Position numbers and translations under genes: made by a program. Below, piece after piece: positions 21,084 to 34,382 of a stretch of 64,000 nt of DNA. Below the pieces are notes generated by a model. It was not told where the DNA came from and searched no databases. It worked only from the letters and a program-made list of their open reading frames with translations. The number at the start of each line of letters is the position of its first letter. Position 1 is the first letter of the stretch. Location of the stretch: contig NC_039512.1 in assembly GCF_003672135.1 (NCBI RefSeq), positions 12,354,874 through 12,418,873 of the forward strand. Reading direction: 5' to 3'. The stretch comes from Ooceraea biroi. Lineage: Eukaryota > Arthropoda > Insecta > Hymenoptera > Formicidae.

Positions 21084-24000
21084 TATATATATAATATATA
21101 GCATCATATTTTAATATAGCACGCACGCAAAATTTGGTATTTCACGCATCAGGTATATTTGTACGAATAAGTCTCAAGGGGCGACATTTGTCTTTGAAAT
21201 AGCTGGAACTACTGGACTGTTTTCGTATGAGAATGAGCTGAAGTAGACGGCAATGAATTTAATGTACCGCGAATATGTATGTGGCAAAATTTGCTTTTTA
21301 TTGCGCCAAGATAAATCTCCCTACGTGCCATGCCAGTGGAAATATGATAAGCTTAATGAACAGCTGCACTACGGAAATCCTTGGCGCACGCGGAAATAGC
21401 ATCATCCGCTCATTGCAATAAATGTAATTTACTTGCGTCATTTATATTCAAGTTACGCCTGTTCTTTATTTCGCGAACCTAATGGCCATGTCATTTAGGA
21501 TTGCGATACGTTCAGAATTAAGAAAAAAAAAACAGATTTATACTCGATATCGTCAAAATACCGACAGTTGGATTTTTCTCAGAGAGAGATACGAGGCAAC
21601 TCATCATTTAGTGTGTTCCGAGTGTGTTTTAACATCGTGCATTGCAAAATGAAATAAATTAAAGCAACGTCCTCTTAAAATGAGGAACGGTCTCTCTTGA
21701 AAAGCTTCTTATTTTTGGCCGTTATTGTAATTACTCAAAAGTTGTCGCTTTAATTTACGCTGGAAGAAAGATCAATCACGAATTGATCAAAGTTCCGTCC
21801 ATTAAGGGGTAATGATAGAAGCGGAATGTTCTCAGCATACTCTGCATGCGATTGCTTAACAATCGATACTAATAGCGGTTATTTGACAAAGGAGCTTGTG
21901 CGTTTGCCAGATTATTCCCACGAGCATTGCCAATTACGCAGATAAATTTAACGTGAGCACTGTAATTGATTTTCTATTTGAAGTAACGATGGCTTGCCCT
22001 GATAATCGCGTATTATCCGCTCAGTTTTACTTCATTACTCGTGCGTAATTTTATTTATGCTCTCTTCGAGATTCAACCCGATATTCGATGATTTCAACTT
22101 GAAAAATAAAACGCGCGTGAATATTACTGTAATTTCGCATATTAATTCATTACCTGTTTCAAAATTGTCAAAAGACTCGTGACGGTAATAAAAGTTGATA
22201 TTATTGCATCTTTTACCTTTTAAATAAAGAGTACTTTTATTTCATATATTTTAATTCATCAAGTTTTGAAAAATCATTATTTGATTACTAATACAGTTAT
22301 ACTATAGAATTACGACCAATATTTATCTGAATATTGTCGTAATATTTAAAAATACAAAATATTTGCATGCAAAGAATTTCCAATTCTCAAAACTATGCAA
22401 GAGGACATCGCGTATCTCTACGCATACTTATTAATAGTTGCACTTTTTTGTTTAAAAAAAAGACTTTTATTATGAATCAAAACTTTTTGTCTCACGATGG
22501 CACAATTAAAATTACAGAATCAATCATTAATAAAGCCTGAAACAAGCACGTTTTAACTATCATTGATACACGCAATAATTATTTATTCGTCGTCTTAGCG
22601 TAACCAAGTCATTACTCGCTAATTATCATAATTATCATAATTCCTCCATCTTGCGCTTAAACGTTGCATGCTACCATATCACAAGGTATCACATGCGTTA
22701 ATACACGTCACCGCATCGCTTCCGAAATTAATTCGATAATCGGATGCGCAAATATTGTCACGCAACATTGCCAGTAACCATACGTTATTGAAGCCCGTTT
22801 GCATGTTCGTTACAGACATCGCCACGTTATTGCATTATTCGAGCTGCCGATCGCAGCTGATCCATGATTGTAGACACCACCGCAAAGAGTTTCGTTCATG
22901 ATCCGTGCCGATAATTTATTTATTATACATGTCCCATTTCTTCATAAAGTTCATTCCGCGATCGATGATCTGAAATGCGTGCAACGTGACGAACGTGGCC
23001 TTTCGAAAGCTAGAACCGACTCCATCATCCTGTATCCCAGAGGCCAGATTGTCGATTAAAGTCTGAGTATTTGTCATCGAATGGCCTGCCGCGGGCTGCA
23101 TTTGAATTAACGGGAGAACGTTTCCAATTGTTGCTCCACGGACTGTCAATACAGTAGTATTGCTGTAAACTCGCGTCCCTATCAGCTTTTCATCGTCGAT
23201 AAATCTAGGCCAATGGAACATCCCTTAACTGGAACCTCGAAACATCATCATAAGCCACCAGTTTTTGAACGTTAAACTGCCCTCGTGATTAATCGCTCGA
23301 ATTACGAACTCGATGAAACGAGACTTGACCGAAATTAAACAAAGAAAGCTTTCATTAATAATTTCTCATTTATCTCTTGCAACTTTCGATATTTAATGTC
23401 TCAGTACTCTCTATTTTCAGTCATTATTCTTCATCAAAGAGAAGAATAATATCTTAATTTCTGGCAAAGAAAACGATTGTTCCTTGAATAACCGATTCCG
23501 TTTCCGCACGCGATAATGGAATTTCGCAATCGCCGAGGAGTAGTTTCAGATTGTCATATCGGACGTTCCCCGTTCTATCTTCCGCGTGGAGCAAAGAGGA
23601 AATGGATAGAAATAAATTGTACTAGGACTGTTCTGATGAGCGGTTGGTACGCGAAAATGAAAAGACCGAACGCTGCGCTCGTTATTTATAGCCCGTCCCG
23701 ATTCGAACCGGTATAAAACGATTCCCGGAACGAATTGGCCACACAGGAGACACGCGATTGCGTTAAACCATGCATGACAAACTGATCTTTTGACATGATG
23801 TGATACGATTGACACAATGTAATATAACGACGCGAGATTCGCGATTCTGTAAAACTGGATATTTACAAAAACCGTTTTATTTCGAATTAGTACACTCGAA
23901 TTAGTTCAATTTCTTTATCTGGAATTATGCAAATTGTTTCAAAATAAGTCGAATGAATTTTTCCTTTGCAGAAATTTGATTGGAAAGTCTCTGTATAAAC

Positions 24001-24689
24001 GATATCTTGGCATTTTCTTTGCGCACTTTTTACATCCCTTGCGGTCTCAGAGTTTCTTTCACTTTTTCTTCTCTTTCCACGAGGATTTCGCAGCACCGTA
24101 ATTAAGTTGCTCATTTCTTTCGCGCGTGTAACGCAAACCCTTGTTTCTTTCGCGCGATCCTTTCTTGCTGTGGCTTTGTTGCGCGCGAGTGATAGATTAA
24201 TTATCGATTGTACGGTGAGTTTCTTGCCGCGACAACCCTCGCGCAGCCCTGACTTCGGCCAGGTCCTGCAAACAATCTACCGGTTCATTGCAGTCGCGTG
24301 GAAACGTCGTCGGCAATTACGGCGGAACTTGTCGCAAATTGGCCATTCCCCAATAATGGTGGCATCGCGCAAAAAGAGAAACGCCGCCGCGAAATTGGTC
24401 TGTCAGCGCGGGAAAGCGGAACACAGTCCTCGACTCGCGCGAGAAAATTAAATAAAAGAACTTTGACACGTTGCTCGACTCGAAGAGTTTCCTTCTTCGG
24501 CGAGAGAAGGGGATTTCGGCACGCACCCCCGCGAGGTTGCCTTCCGTTTCGCCCTTATTACTCGCGATGACGATACGCTAAGATTTCAAGTGTGCGTAAA
24601 TATTGAATCCCATATTCGCATTTTTCGACAGTGTATCTCTTGTTTCGCATGTCATCGCAGGATTTATCCGAAATCTACATTGAACTATC

Positions 24690-24742
<53 letters not shown>

Positions 24743-26058
24743 GTTCTTTTCTCGTTCTCTCTCTTTTCCTAAGAAATTAGTGATAGGAATTTCGATAGCA
24801 CTTCCTCTTCTTAATAATGCGAGTCGCGGCACATCGCAATAGAATTCGATTTCCATGCGTCAACATACACGTGCGTGTGTGCACGTGAAAGAGAGCATGC
24901 GGAGATTAAATTTATCTCGCTCGCTTTCTCCGTTCCCCCCCCCCCTCTCTCTCTCCCTTCCTCCCTATCTAATTTCGCGGGTAACGCTGACATAACGTGT
25001 CACGCAGCACTCTGTATGCGAGTACAGTTTAATCGCAAACTTCGACTTTTAACGAAGTTCAAGTGTAAATGTTGAGTGTAAAGGGCTGCTTATACAAAAC
25101 CGACAAAGACACCTGCGTCTAACACGTAGGAGGAGGTAGGTGGCACGTAGGGATGTTGATTAAAGACGGGATATCTTCTTTGACCCGGAAGTTTCGAATT
25201 TAATCCTTGCGACTAATCGAAGTGCTGCTTTTTGAGCGATAGGGCATTTCAACTCCAATCGCAAAATGGCTCTCCAGAAGTTACTCTCTTCTTCATAATG
25301 GAAAGAAATGAGAACGAGAAGATTTCGCTTCATTCTAATTACTCTAACTTTTCCTCGCAAGTTTCTATTTTATTGATAGCTGACATCGTATTGTTTAAAG
25401 AATTCTAAAGTTACTGGAACTGTGTCAAAAGTGCATGCAAAGGATATGTAACAAAATATTGAAAAATTTGCGTATATTGACTATTCATTCTATTCATTCA
25501 ATGTTGCATAATAATAATAGCACAATTTACATATTCCACGCATTGTGTAAAAACAATTTGACGATGTGTAAATTATCCATCGTTTTCTTTCCAACTGAGT
25601 TTTAATTAAAATGTTTTTTTAAAATGCATGACAACTGATTGCACATGCATGCGTCATCGTTTTATGCTGTGAACATGAAAATTAAACATTCATCAATCTG
25701 CAATTGAATCCTTTGAAGTTGACAGCACCTCCATCACTCCACGACAAGATCTATCATTTGAAACTTCGTTTGAAAAGTATCTTCAATTTATCGTTGCGCT
25801 TCCCTCGTCGATCGTAAAAGATATAGATGAAGGGAAGAAGATAAGATAAGAGAATCTCTAAAAAGGAACTTTAGGACGTTATTCATAGTCCATTCTTATA
25901 ACAAAATAATCTTAAGTACACTTCTTAGATTATACAACACAGCTCTGATTGCTACAATATCTCAAGATCATCTTTAAGACGACCTAAATATACAGGGTGA
26001 GGCACCTAAAAGAGGCCACCTGAATATCTCGGCTGTTATTGGCTGTGATAGAAAAAAA
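21084..26058 (-). repeat. Repeated unit, copy 2 (reverse, mostly clean)
   Basis: Reverse complement of copy 1 from 19967 back to about 14,992. It has nearly the same length (4975 against 4976 bp) and only scattered single-base differences, such as a lost base in CTTTGACACGTTG near 24,465 and in AAAACCGTTTTATT near 23,870. It runs through the complement of the (GA)n array and ends about 65 bp inside MITE-A, where it switches to forward sequence. Confidence 0.93.
22916..23221 (-). CDS. Hypothetical 101-residue open frame (copy 2)
   Basis: The translation is identical to the frame at 17842-18147, on the opposite strand because the whole unit is inverted. It probably does not represent a separate gene if copy 2 is artefactual. 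Confidence 0.2.
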   Translation of the reverse strand: MFHWPRFIDDEKLIGTRVYSNTTVLTVRGATIGNVLPLIQMQPAAGHSMTNTQTLIDNLASGIQDDGVGSSFRKATFVTLHAFQIIDRGMNFMKKWDMYNK

Positions 26059-26059
26059 T
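25993..26059. mobile_element. MITE-A fragment at the second reversal point
   Basis: Begins CAGGGTGAGGCACCTAAAAG next to TA and follows the MITE-A arm for about 65 bp to GATAGAAAAAAAT. Normal MITE-A would continue GTGTCAGACC, but the sequence switches to ATGAATACGTC, which is unit sequence from about 15,163 in forward orientation. A two- or three-base overlap (ATG) may lie at the join. About 170 bp, from 14,992 to 15,163 of copy 1, are skipped at the turn. Confidence 0.85.
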
Positions 26060-27196
26060 ATGAATACGTCTTAAAGTTTCCTTTTTAGGATTCTCTTATC
26101 TTATCTTCTTCCTTCATCTATATCTTTTTACGATCGACGAGGGAAGCGCAACGATAAATTGAAGATACTTTTCAACGAAGTTTCAAATGATAGATCTTGT
26201 CGGTGGAGTGATGGAGGTGCTGTCAACTTCAAAGGATTCAATTGCAGATTGATGAATGTTTTAATTTTCATGTTCACAGCATAAAACGTGACGCATGTGC
26301 ATGTGCAATCAGTTTGTCATGCATTTTAAAAAACATTTTAATTAAAACTCAGTTTGGAAAGAAAACGATGGATAATTTACACATCGTCAAATGTTTTTAC
26401 ACAATGCGTGGAATATGTAAATTGTGCTATTATTATTATGCAACATTGAATGAATAGAATGAATAGTCAATATACGCAATTTTTTCAATATTTTGTTACA
26501 TATCCTTTGCATGCACTTTTTGCACAGTTCCAGTAACTTTAGAATTCTTAAAACAATACGATGTCAGCTATCAATAAAATAGAAACTTGCGAGGAAAAGT
26601 TAGAGTAATTAGAATGAAGCGAAATCTTCTCGTTCTCATTTCTTTCCATTATGAAGAAGAGAGTAACTTCTGGAGAGCCATTTTGCGATTGGAGTTGAAA
26701 TGCCCTATCGCTCAAAAGAGCACTTCGATTAGTCGCAAGGATTAAATTCGAAACTTCCGGGTCAAAGAAGATATCCCGTCTTTAATCAACATCCCTACGT
26801 GCCACTACCTCCTCCTACGTGTTAGACGCAGGTGTTTTGTCGGTTTTTGTATAAGCAGCCCTTTACACTCACATTTACACTTGAACTTCGTTAAAAGTCG
26901 AAGTTTGCGATTAAACTGTACTCGCATACAGAGTGCTGCGTGACACGTTATGTCAGCGTTACCGCGAAATTAGTAGGGAGGAAGGGGAGAGAGAGGGGGG
27001 GGGGGAACGGAGAAAGCGAGCGAGATAAATTTAATCTCCGCATGCTCTCTTTCACGTGCACACCGCACGTGTATGTTGACGCATGGAAATCGAATTCTAT
27101 TGCGATGGTGCCGCGACTCGCATTATTAAGAAGAGGAAGTGCTATCGAAATTCCTATCACTAATTTCTTAGGAAAAGGAGAGAGAACGAGAAAAAG

Positions 27197-27199
<3 letters not shown>

Positions 27200-27250
<51 letters not shown>
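27200..27250. repeat. (GA)n microsatellite (copy 3)
   Basis: Counterpart of the array at 16319, with a slightly different length. Confidence 0.9.
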
Positions 27251-27253
<3 letters not shown>

Positions 27254-28702
27254 CGATAGTTCAATGTAGATTTCGGATAATCCTGCGATGACATGCGAAA
27301 CAAGAGATACACTGTCGAAAAATGCGAATATGGGATTTCAATATTTACGCACACTTGAAATCTTGCGTATCGTCATCGCGAGTAATAAGGGCGAAACGGA
27401 AGGCAACCTCGCGGGGGTGCGTGCGAAATCCCTTCTCTCGCCGAAGAAGGAAACTCTTCGAGTCGAGCAACGTGGTCAAAGTTCTTTTATTTAATTTTCT
27501 CGCGCGAGTCGAGGACTGTGTTCCGCTTTCCCGCGCTGACAGACCAATTTCGCGGCGGCGTTTTCTTTTTGCGCGATGCCACCATTATTGGGGAATGGCC
27601 AATTTGCGACAAGTTCCGCCGTAATTGCCGACGACGTTTCCACGCGACTGCAATGAACCGGTAGATTGTTTGCAGGACCTGGCCGAAGTCAGGGCTGCGC
27701 GAGGGTTGTCGCGGCAAGAAACTCACCGTACAATCGATAATTAATCTATCACTCGCGGCAACAAAGCACAAGCAAGAAAGGATCGCGCGAAAGAAACAAG
27801 GGTTTGCGTTACACGCGCGAAAGAAATGAGCAACTTAATTACGGTGCTGCGAAATCCTCGTGGAAAGAGAAGAAAAGTGAAAGAAACTCTGAGACCGCAA
27901 GGGATGTAAAGAGAGTGCGCAAAAAAATGCCAAGATATCGTTTATACAGAGACTTTCCAATCAATTTCTGCAAAGGAAAATTCATTCGACTTTTTGAAAC
28001 AATTTGCATAATTCCAGATAAAGAAATTGAACTAATTCGAGTGTACTAATCGAAATAAAACGGGTTTTTGTAAAATATCCAGTTTTACAGAATCGCGAAT
28101 CTCGCGTCGTTATATTACATTGGTGTCAATCGTATCAATCATGTCAAAAGATCAGTTTGTCATGCATGGTTTAACGCAATCGCGTGTCTCCTGTGTGGCC
28201 AATTCGTTCCGGGAATCGTTTTATACCGGTTCGAATGGGACGGGCTATAAAATAACGAGCGCAGCGTTCGGTCTTTTCATTTTCGCGGTACAACCGCTCA
28301 TCAGAACAGTCCTAGTACAATTTATTCTATCCATTCCTCTTTGCTCCACGCGGAAATAGAACGGGGAACGTCCGATATGACAATCTGAAACTACTCCTCG
28401 GCGATTGCGAAATTCATTATCGGGTGCGGAAACGGATCGGTTATTCAAGGAAAATCGTTTTCTTTGCCAGAATTAAAGATTATTCTTTCTCTTTGATGAA
28501 GAATAATGACTGAAATAGAGAGTACTGAGACATTAATATCGAAAGTTGCAAGAGATAAATGAGAAATTATTAATGAAAGCTTCTTTGTTTAATTTCGGTC
28601 AAGTCTCGTTTCATCGAGTTCGTAATTCGAGCGATTATCACGAGGGCAGTTTAACGTTCAAAAACTGTGGCTTATGATGATGTTTCGAGGTTCCAGTTAG
28701 GG

Positions 28703-29002
28703 ATGTTCCATTGGCCTAGATTTATCGACGATGAAAGCTGATAGGACGCGAGTTTACAGCAATACTACTGTATTGACAGTCGTGGAGCAACAATTGGAAA
28801 CGTTCCCCGTTAATTCAAATGCAGCCCGGGCAGGCCATTCGATGACAATACTCAGACTTTAATCGACAATCTGGCCTCTGGGATACAGGATGATGGAGTC
28901 GGTTCTAGCTTTCGAAAGGCCACGTTCGTCACGTTGCACGCATTTCAGATCATCGATCGCGGAATGAACTTATGAAGAAATGGGACATGTATAATAAAAT
29001 AA
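28703..29002 (+). pseudogene. Broken copy of the 101-codon frame (copy 3)
   Basis: Starts with the same ATGTTCCATTGG but loses frame within about 15 codons through single-base deletions in short runs (GAAAGC for GAAAAGC, ATAGGACG for ATAGGGACG, and others). It is best read as sequence error in a redundant copy, not as a decayed gene. Confidence 0.6.
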
Positions 29003-30813
29003 ATTATCGGCAACGGATCAATGAACGAAACTCTTTGCGGTGGTGTCTACAATCATGGATCAGCTGCGATCGGCAGCTCGAATAATGCATAACGTGGCGA
29101 TGTCTGTAACGAACATGCAAACGGGCTTCAATAACGTATGGTTACTGGCAATGTTGCGTGACAATATTTGCGCTCCGATTATCGAATTAATTTCGGAAGC
29201 GATGCGGTGACGTGTATTAACGCATGTGATACCTTGTGATATGGTAGCATGCAACGTTTAAGCGCAAGTGGAGGAATTATGATAATTATGATAATTAGCG
29301 AGTAATGACTTGGTTACGCTAGACGACGAATAAATAATTATTGCGTGTATCATGATAGTTAAACGTGCTTGTTTCAGGCTTTATTAATGATTGATTCTGT
29401 AATTTTAATTTGTGCCATCGTGAGACAAAAAGTTTTGATTCATAATAAAAGTCTTTTTTTTAAACAAAAAGTGCAACTATTAATAAGTATGCGTAGAGAT
29501 ACGCGATGTCCTCTTGCATAGTTTTGAGAATTGGATTCTTTGCATGCAAATATTTTGTATTTTTAAATATTACGACAATATTCAGATAAATATTGGTCGT
29601 AATTCTATAGTATAACTGTATTAGTAATCAAATATGATTTTTCAAAACTTGATGAATTAAAATATATGAAATAAAGTACTCTTTATTTAAAAGGTAAAAG
29701 ATGCAATAATATCAACTTTTATTACCGCACGAGTCTTTTGACAATTTTGAAACAGGTAATGAATTAATATGCGAAATTACAGTAATATTCACGCGCGTTT
29801 TATTTTTCAAGTTGAAATTCATCGAATATCGGGTTGAATCTCGAAGAGAGCATAAATAAATAACGCACAGAGTAATGAAGTAAAACTGAGCGGATAATAC
29901 GCGATTATCAGGGCAAGCCATCGTTACTTCAAATAGAAAATCAATTACAGTGCTCACGTTAAATTTATCTGCGTAATTGGCAATGCTCGTGGGAATATCT
30001 GGCAAACGCACAAGCTCCTTTGTCAAATAACCGCTATTAGTATCGATTGTTAAGCAATCGCATGCAGAGTATGCTGAGAACATTCCGCTTCTATTCATTA
30101 CCCTTAATGGACGGACTTTGATCAATTCGTGATTGATCTTTCTTCCAGCGTAAATTAAAGCGACAACTTTTGAGTAATTACAATAACGGCAAAATAAGAG
30201 CTTTTCAAGAGAGACGTTCCTCATTTTAGAGGACGTTGCTTTAATTTATTTCATTTTGCAATGCACGATGTTAAAACACACTCGGAACACACTAAATGAT
30301 GGAGTTGCCTCGTATCTCTCTCTGAGAAAAATCCAACTGTCGGTATTTGACGATATCGAGTATAAATCTGTTTTTTTTTTTCTTAATTCTGAACGTATCG
30401 CAATCCTAATGACATGGCATTAGGTTCGCGAAATAAAGAAAGGCGTAACTTGAATATAAATGACGCAAGTAATTACATTTATTGCAATGAGCGGATGATG
30501 CTATTTCCGCGTGCGCCAAGGATTTCCGTAGTGCAGCTGTTCTTTAAGCTTATCATATTTCCACTGGCATGGCACGTAGGGAGAATTTATCTTGGCGCAT
30601 AAAAAGCAAATTTTGCCACATACATATTCGCGGTACATTAAATTCATTGCGTCTACTTCAGCTCATTCTCATACGAAAAACAGTCCAGTAGTTCAGCTTT
30701 TCAAAGCAAATGTCCGCCCTTGAGACTTATTCGTACAAATATACCTGATGCGTGAAATACCAAATTTTGCGTGCGTGCTATATTAAATATGATGCTATAT
30801 ATATATATATATA

Positions 30814-31940
30814 CAGTGCTGCAAAAAGTTCCGGAACGGTTAAAAATCTTGGAAAATAATGATTTAGTGGAAAAATGTTTCAAACAAAAAGTATAGGGCT
30901 TAAAAACTCTATTAGATGATGATATTTATTTGACCTTGGTATGACCTTGGAAAGCCCGGTCATGGTCAACATAAAAATCTTAAATGGAACCCCTATTTTT
31001 TTATTACATATTCTGTAGCTTAGCTCGAGAGCTTTCCGAAACGCTATAATAAATTTTTTTTCTCTTACGTATTTTTTGACTTATAAGGCTTGAAGGTTAC
31101 ACAGTACCGCCGGCATAGAATTCCCCAAGGTGTACGCGTGGAGGTTGCACGGTCGGATTTACACCTCTTTGTGTGTGTGGTGTGCGTTGCGTGCGTGCGT
31201 GTGTGCGTAGTGTGCGTGTATAAGCGCGTGTGTGTTCTTCATAAAACTAATTTCACGAAAATAGTTTATACTCGTATGTACGAACAACGGCGTCAATACC
31301 CGTGTGATCACACAAGATCGGGTCCTTACGACAATGCCGGTCTGATAGGTGAGGTACAACGAGCGGAATATAGTTTCGAACACTCCCTTTATACCACAAC
31401 ACAACGGAAGTTGTATAAGTGACGCGCTTCTTGTGTGCGTCACACGGGTATTTTCGGAGGCAACGCGTTGTTCGTACATACGAGTAATAACTATTTTCGT
31501 GAAATTAGTTTTATGAGAACAACACGCGCTTATACACGCACACTACGCAAACCCGCACGCGCACGCACGACGCACGACCACACACAAGAGGTGTAAATCC
31601 GACGTGACCTCACGCGGTACACCTTGGGGAATCTCTAATGCCGGCGGTACTGTGTAACCTTCAAGCCTTATAAGTCAAAAAAACGTAAGAGAAAAAAATT
31701 TATTATAGCGTTTCGGAAAGCTCTCGAGCTAAGCTAACAAGAATATGTAATAAAAATGGGGGGTTCCATTAGATTTTTATGTTGACCATGACCGGGCTTT
31801 CCAAGGTCATACCAAGGTCAAATATATATCATCATCTAATAGAGTTTTTAAGCCCTATACTTTTTTGTTTGAAACATTTTTTCCACTAAATCATTATTTT
31901 CCAAGATTTTTAACCGTTCCGGAACTTTTTGCCAGCACTG
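30814..31940. mobile_element. MITE-B element at the third reversal, loop inverted
   Basis: A 1127-bp noisy copy of MITE-B. Its roughly 200-bp loop is the reverse complement of the loop at 19968-21083 and 41685-42828; for example, the complement of GTGCGATCACACGGGTATTC is recognisable near 31,300. This orientation shows that 26.06-34.38 kb as a whole is the reverse complement of about 17.5-26.05 kb and not an independent palindrome. Confidence 0.85.
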
Positions 31941-34382
31941 TATATATATAATATTATAGATATATTTTAATATAGCACGCCGGCAAAATTTGGTTATTTC
32001 ACGATCAGTTATTTGTACGAATAAGTCTAAGGGGCGAATTTGTTTTGCTTAAATAGCTGATATGGACTGTTTTTCGTATGAGAATGAGCTGAAGTAGACG
32101 GCAAGAATTTAATGTACGCGATTATGTATGTGGAAAATTTGCTTTTTATTGCGCCAAGATAATCTCCCTACGGCCATGCCAGTGGAAAATATGATACTTA
32201 TGAGAAAAAAAAAAACAGCTGCACTACGGAAAATCTTGGCGCACGCGGAAATAGATCATCCGCTCATTGGCAATAAATGTAATTTACTTGCGTCATTTAT
32301 ATCCAAGTTACGCTGTTCTTTATTTCGGCGAACTAAATGGCCATGTCCTTTAGATTGCGATACGTTTCAGAATTAGAAAAAAAAAACAGATTTATATCGA
32401 TTCGTCAAAATCGACAGTTGGCATTTTTCTCAGAGAGAGATACGAGGCAACTCAATCATTTTAGTGTTGTTCGAGTGTGTTTTTAAACTCGTGCATTGCA
32501 AAATGAAATAAAATTAAAGCAACGTCTCTAAAATGAGGAAGGTCTTCTTGAAAAGCTTCTTATTTTTGGCCGTTATTGTAATTACTCAAAGTTGTCGCTT
32601 AAATTTCAACGCTGGAAGAAAGATCAATCAACGAATTGTCACAAGTTCCGTTCCTATTAAGGGGTATGATAAGAAGGGCAATGTTCTCCAAGCAACTCTG
32701 CATGCGATGCTTAACAATCGAATCTATAGCCGGTTTATTTGGACAAGGAGCATTTGGTGCGTTTGCCAGATTATTCCCCGAGCATGCCAATTAACGCAGA
32801 TAAATTTAACGTGAGCAGTAATTGATTTTCCTATTTTGAAGTACGATGGCTTGCCTGATAATCGCGTATTACCGCTCAGTTTTTACTTCATTACTCGTGC
32901 GTAATTTTATTTATGCTCCCTTGAGATTCACCGATATTCGATATTTCAACTTGAAAATAAAACGGCGGCGTGAATATTACTGTAATTTTCGCATATTAAT
33001 TCATTACTGTTTAAAATTGTCAAAAGACTCGTGACGGTATAAAAGTTGATATTATTGCATCTTTTACCTTTTACATAAAGAGTACTTTTTTTTCATATAT
33101 TTTAATTCATCAGTTTTGAAAATCATTATTTGTACTAATAAGTTATACTATAGAATTGACAATATTTATCTTTGAATATTGTCGTAATATTTAAATAAAA
33201 CAATATTTGCATGCAAAGAATTTCCAATTCTCAAAACTATGGCAAGAGGACATGCGTATTCTAGCATACTTATTAATAGTTGCACTTTTTGTTTAAACAA
33301 AAGACTTTATTATGAATCAAAACTTTTTGTCTCACGATGGCACAATTAAACATTACGAATCAATATTAATAAAGCCTGAAAACAAGCGCGTTTTACTATA
33401 TTGATACAACGCAATAATTATGTTATTGGTCGTCTTAAGCGTAACCAAAGTCATTACTCGCTAAATTATATAATATCATAATCCTCCATCTTGCGCTTAA
33501 ACGTTGCCATGCTACCAATATCAACAAGGTATCAATGTTAATACAGCGTCACGATGCTTCGAAATTAATTCGAATATCGGATGCGCAGAATATTGTCAGC
33601 ACATTGCCAGTAACCATCGTTTATTGAAGCCCGTTTTGCATGTTCGGTTACAGACATGCCACGTTCATTGATTATTCGAGCTGCGATCGCAGTGATCCAT
33701 GCATGTAGACACCACGCAAAGAGTTTCGTTCTGATCCGTGCCGATAATTTTATTTATTATACATGTCATTTCTTCATAAAGTTCATTCCCGCGATCGACT
33801 GATTGAAATGCGTGCAACGTGAACGAACGTGGCTTTCGAAAGCTAGAACGACTCATCATCCTGTATCCAGAGGCAGATTTGTGATTACAAGTCTGAGTTT
33901 TGTCATCGAATGGGCCTGCCGCGGGCTGCATTTGACATTAAACGGAGAGACGTTTCCAATTGTTGCTCCACGGACGTCATCGTAGTATTGCTGTAAACTC
34001 GCGTCCCTATAGCTTTTCATGTGATAAATCTAGGCCTAAGACATCCCTTATGGAACTCGAAAATCATCACTAGCACCAGTTTTTGAACGTTTAAACTGCC
34101 CTGCGTGATTAATGCTCGAATTACGACTCGATGAAAGAGATTGACCGAAATTAAAACAAAGAAAGCTTTCATAATAATTTCTCATTTATCTCTTGCAACT
34201 TTCGAATATTAATGTTAAGTATTCTTATTTTCCAGTCATTATTCTTCATCAAAGAGAAGGATAATATCTTAATTCTGGCAAAGAAACGATTGTTCCTTGA
34301 ATAACCGATTCCGTTCCGCCCGATAATGGAATTTCGCAATCGCCGGGAGTAGTTTCAAGATTGTCCATATCGGACGTTCCCG
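31941..34382 (-). repeat. Repeated unit, copy 4 (reverse, partial, noisiest)
   Basis: Reverse complement of about 17,495-19,967 of copy 1, 2442 against 2473 bp. It has the highest density of one- and two-base insertions and deletions in the window. It stops abruptly inside the CpG-rich patch at GGACGTTCCC and is joined to AACCTTCCCTTGC, the left boundary of copy 5. There is no mobile-element end at this join. Confidence 0.9.
33754..34043 (-). pseudogene. Broken copy of the 101-codon frame (copy 4)
   Basis: Recognisable by stretches such as ATGCAGCCCGCGGCAGGCCC (complement strand) but with many indels, including small insertions as well as deletions. No continuous reading frame remains. Confidence 0.6.

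Larger units (their letters stand above)
26059..30813 (+). repeat. Repeated unit, copy 3 (forward, noisy)
   Basis: Corresponds to 15,163-19,967 of copy 1 but is 4755 rather than 4805 bp long. The net loss of about 50 bases is spread over many single-base deletions, mostly in runs such as AAA or CCC, with few substitutions. The 101-codon frame is broken by about eight such deletions in 300 bp. This pattern matches raw long-read error, not genomic decay. Confidence 0.92.

Noticed and set aside
12672..34382. Interpreting the array as segmental duplications with decayed older copies
   Set aside because: The difference spectrum in copies 3 and 4 is indel-dominated with few substitutions, which fits sequencing error better than age.
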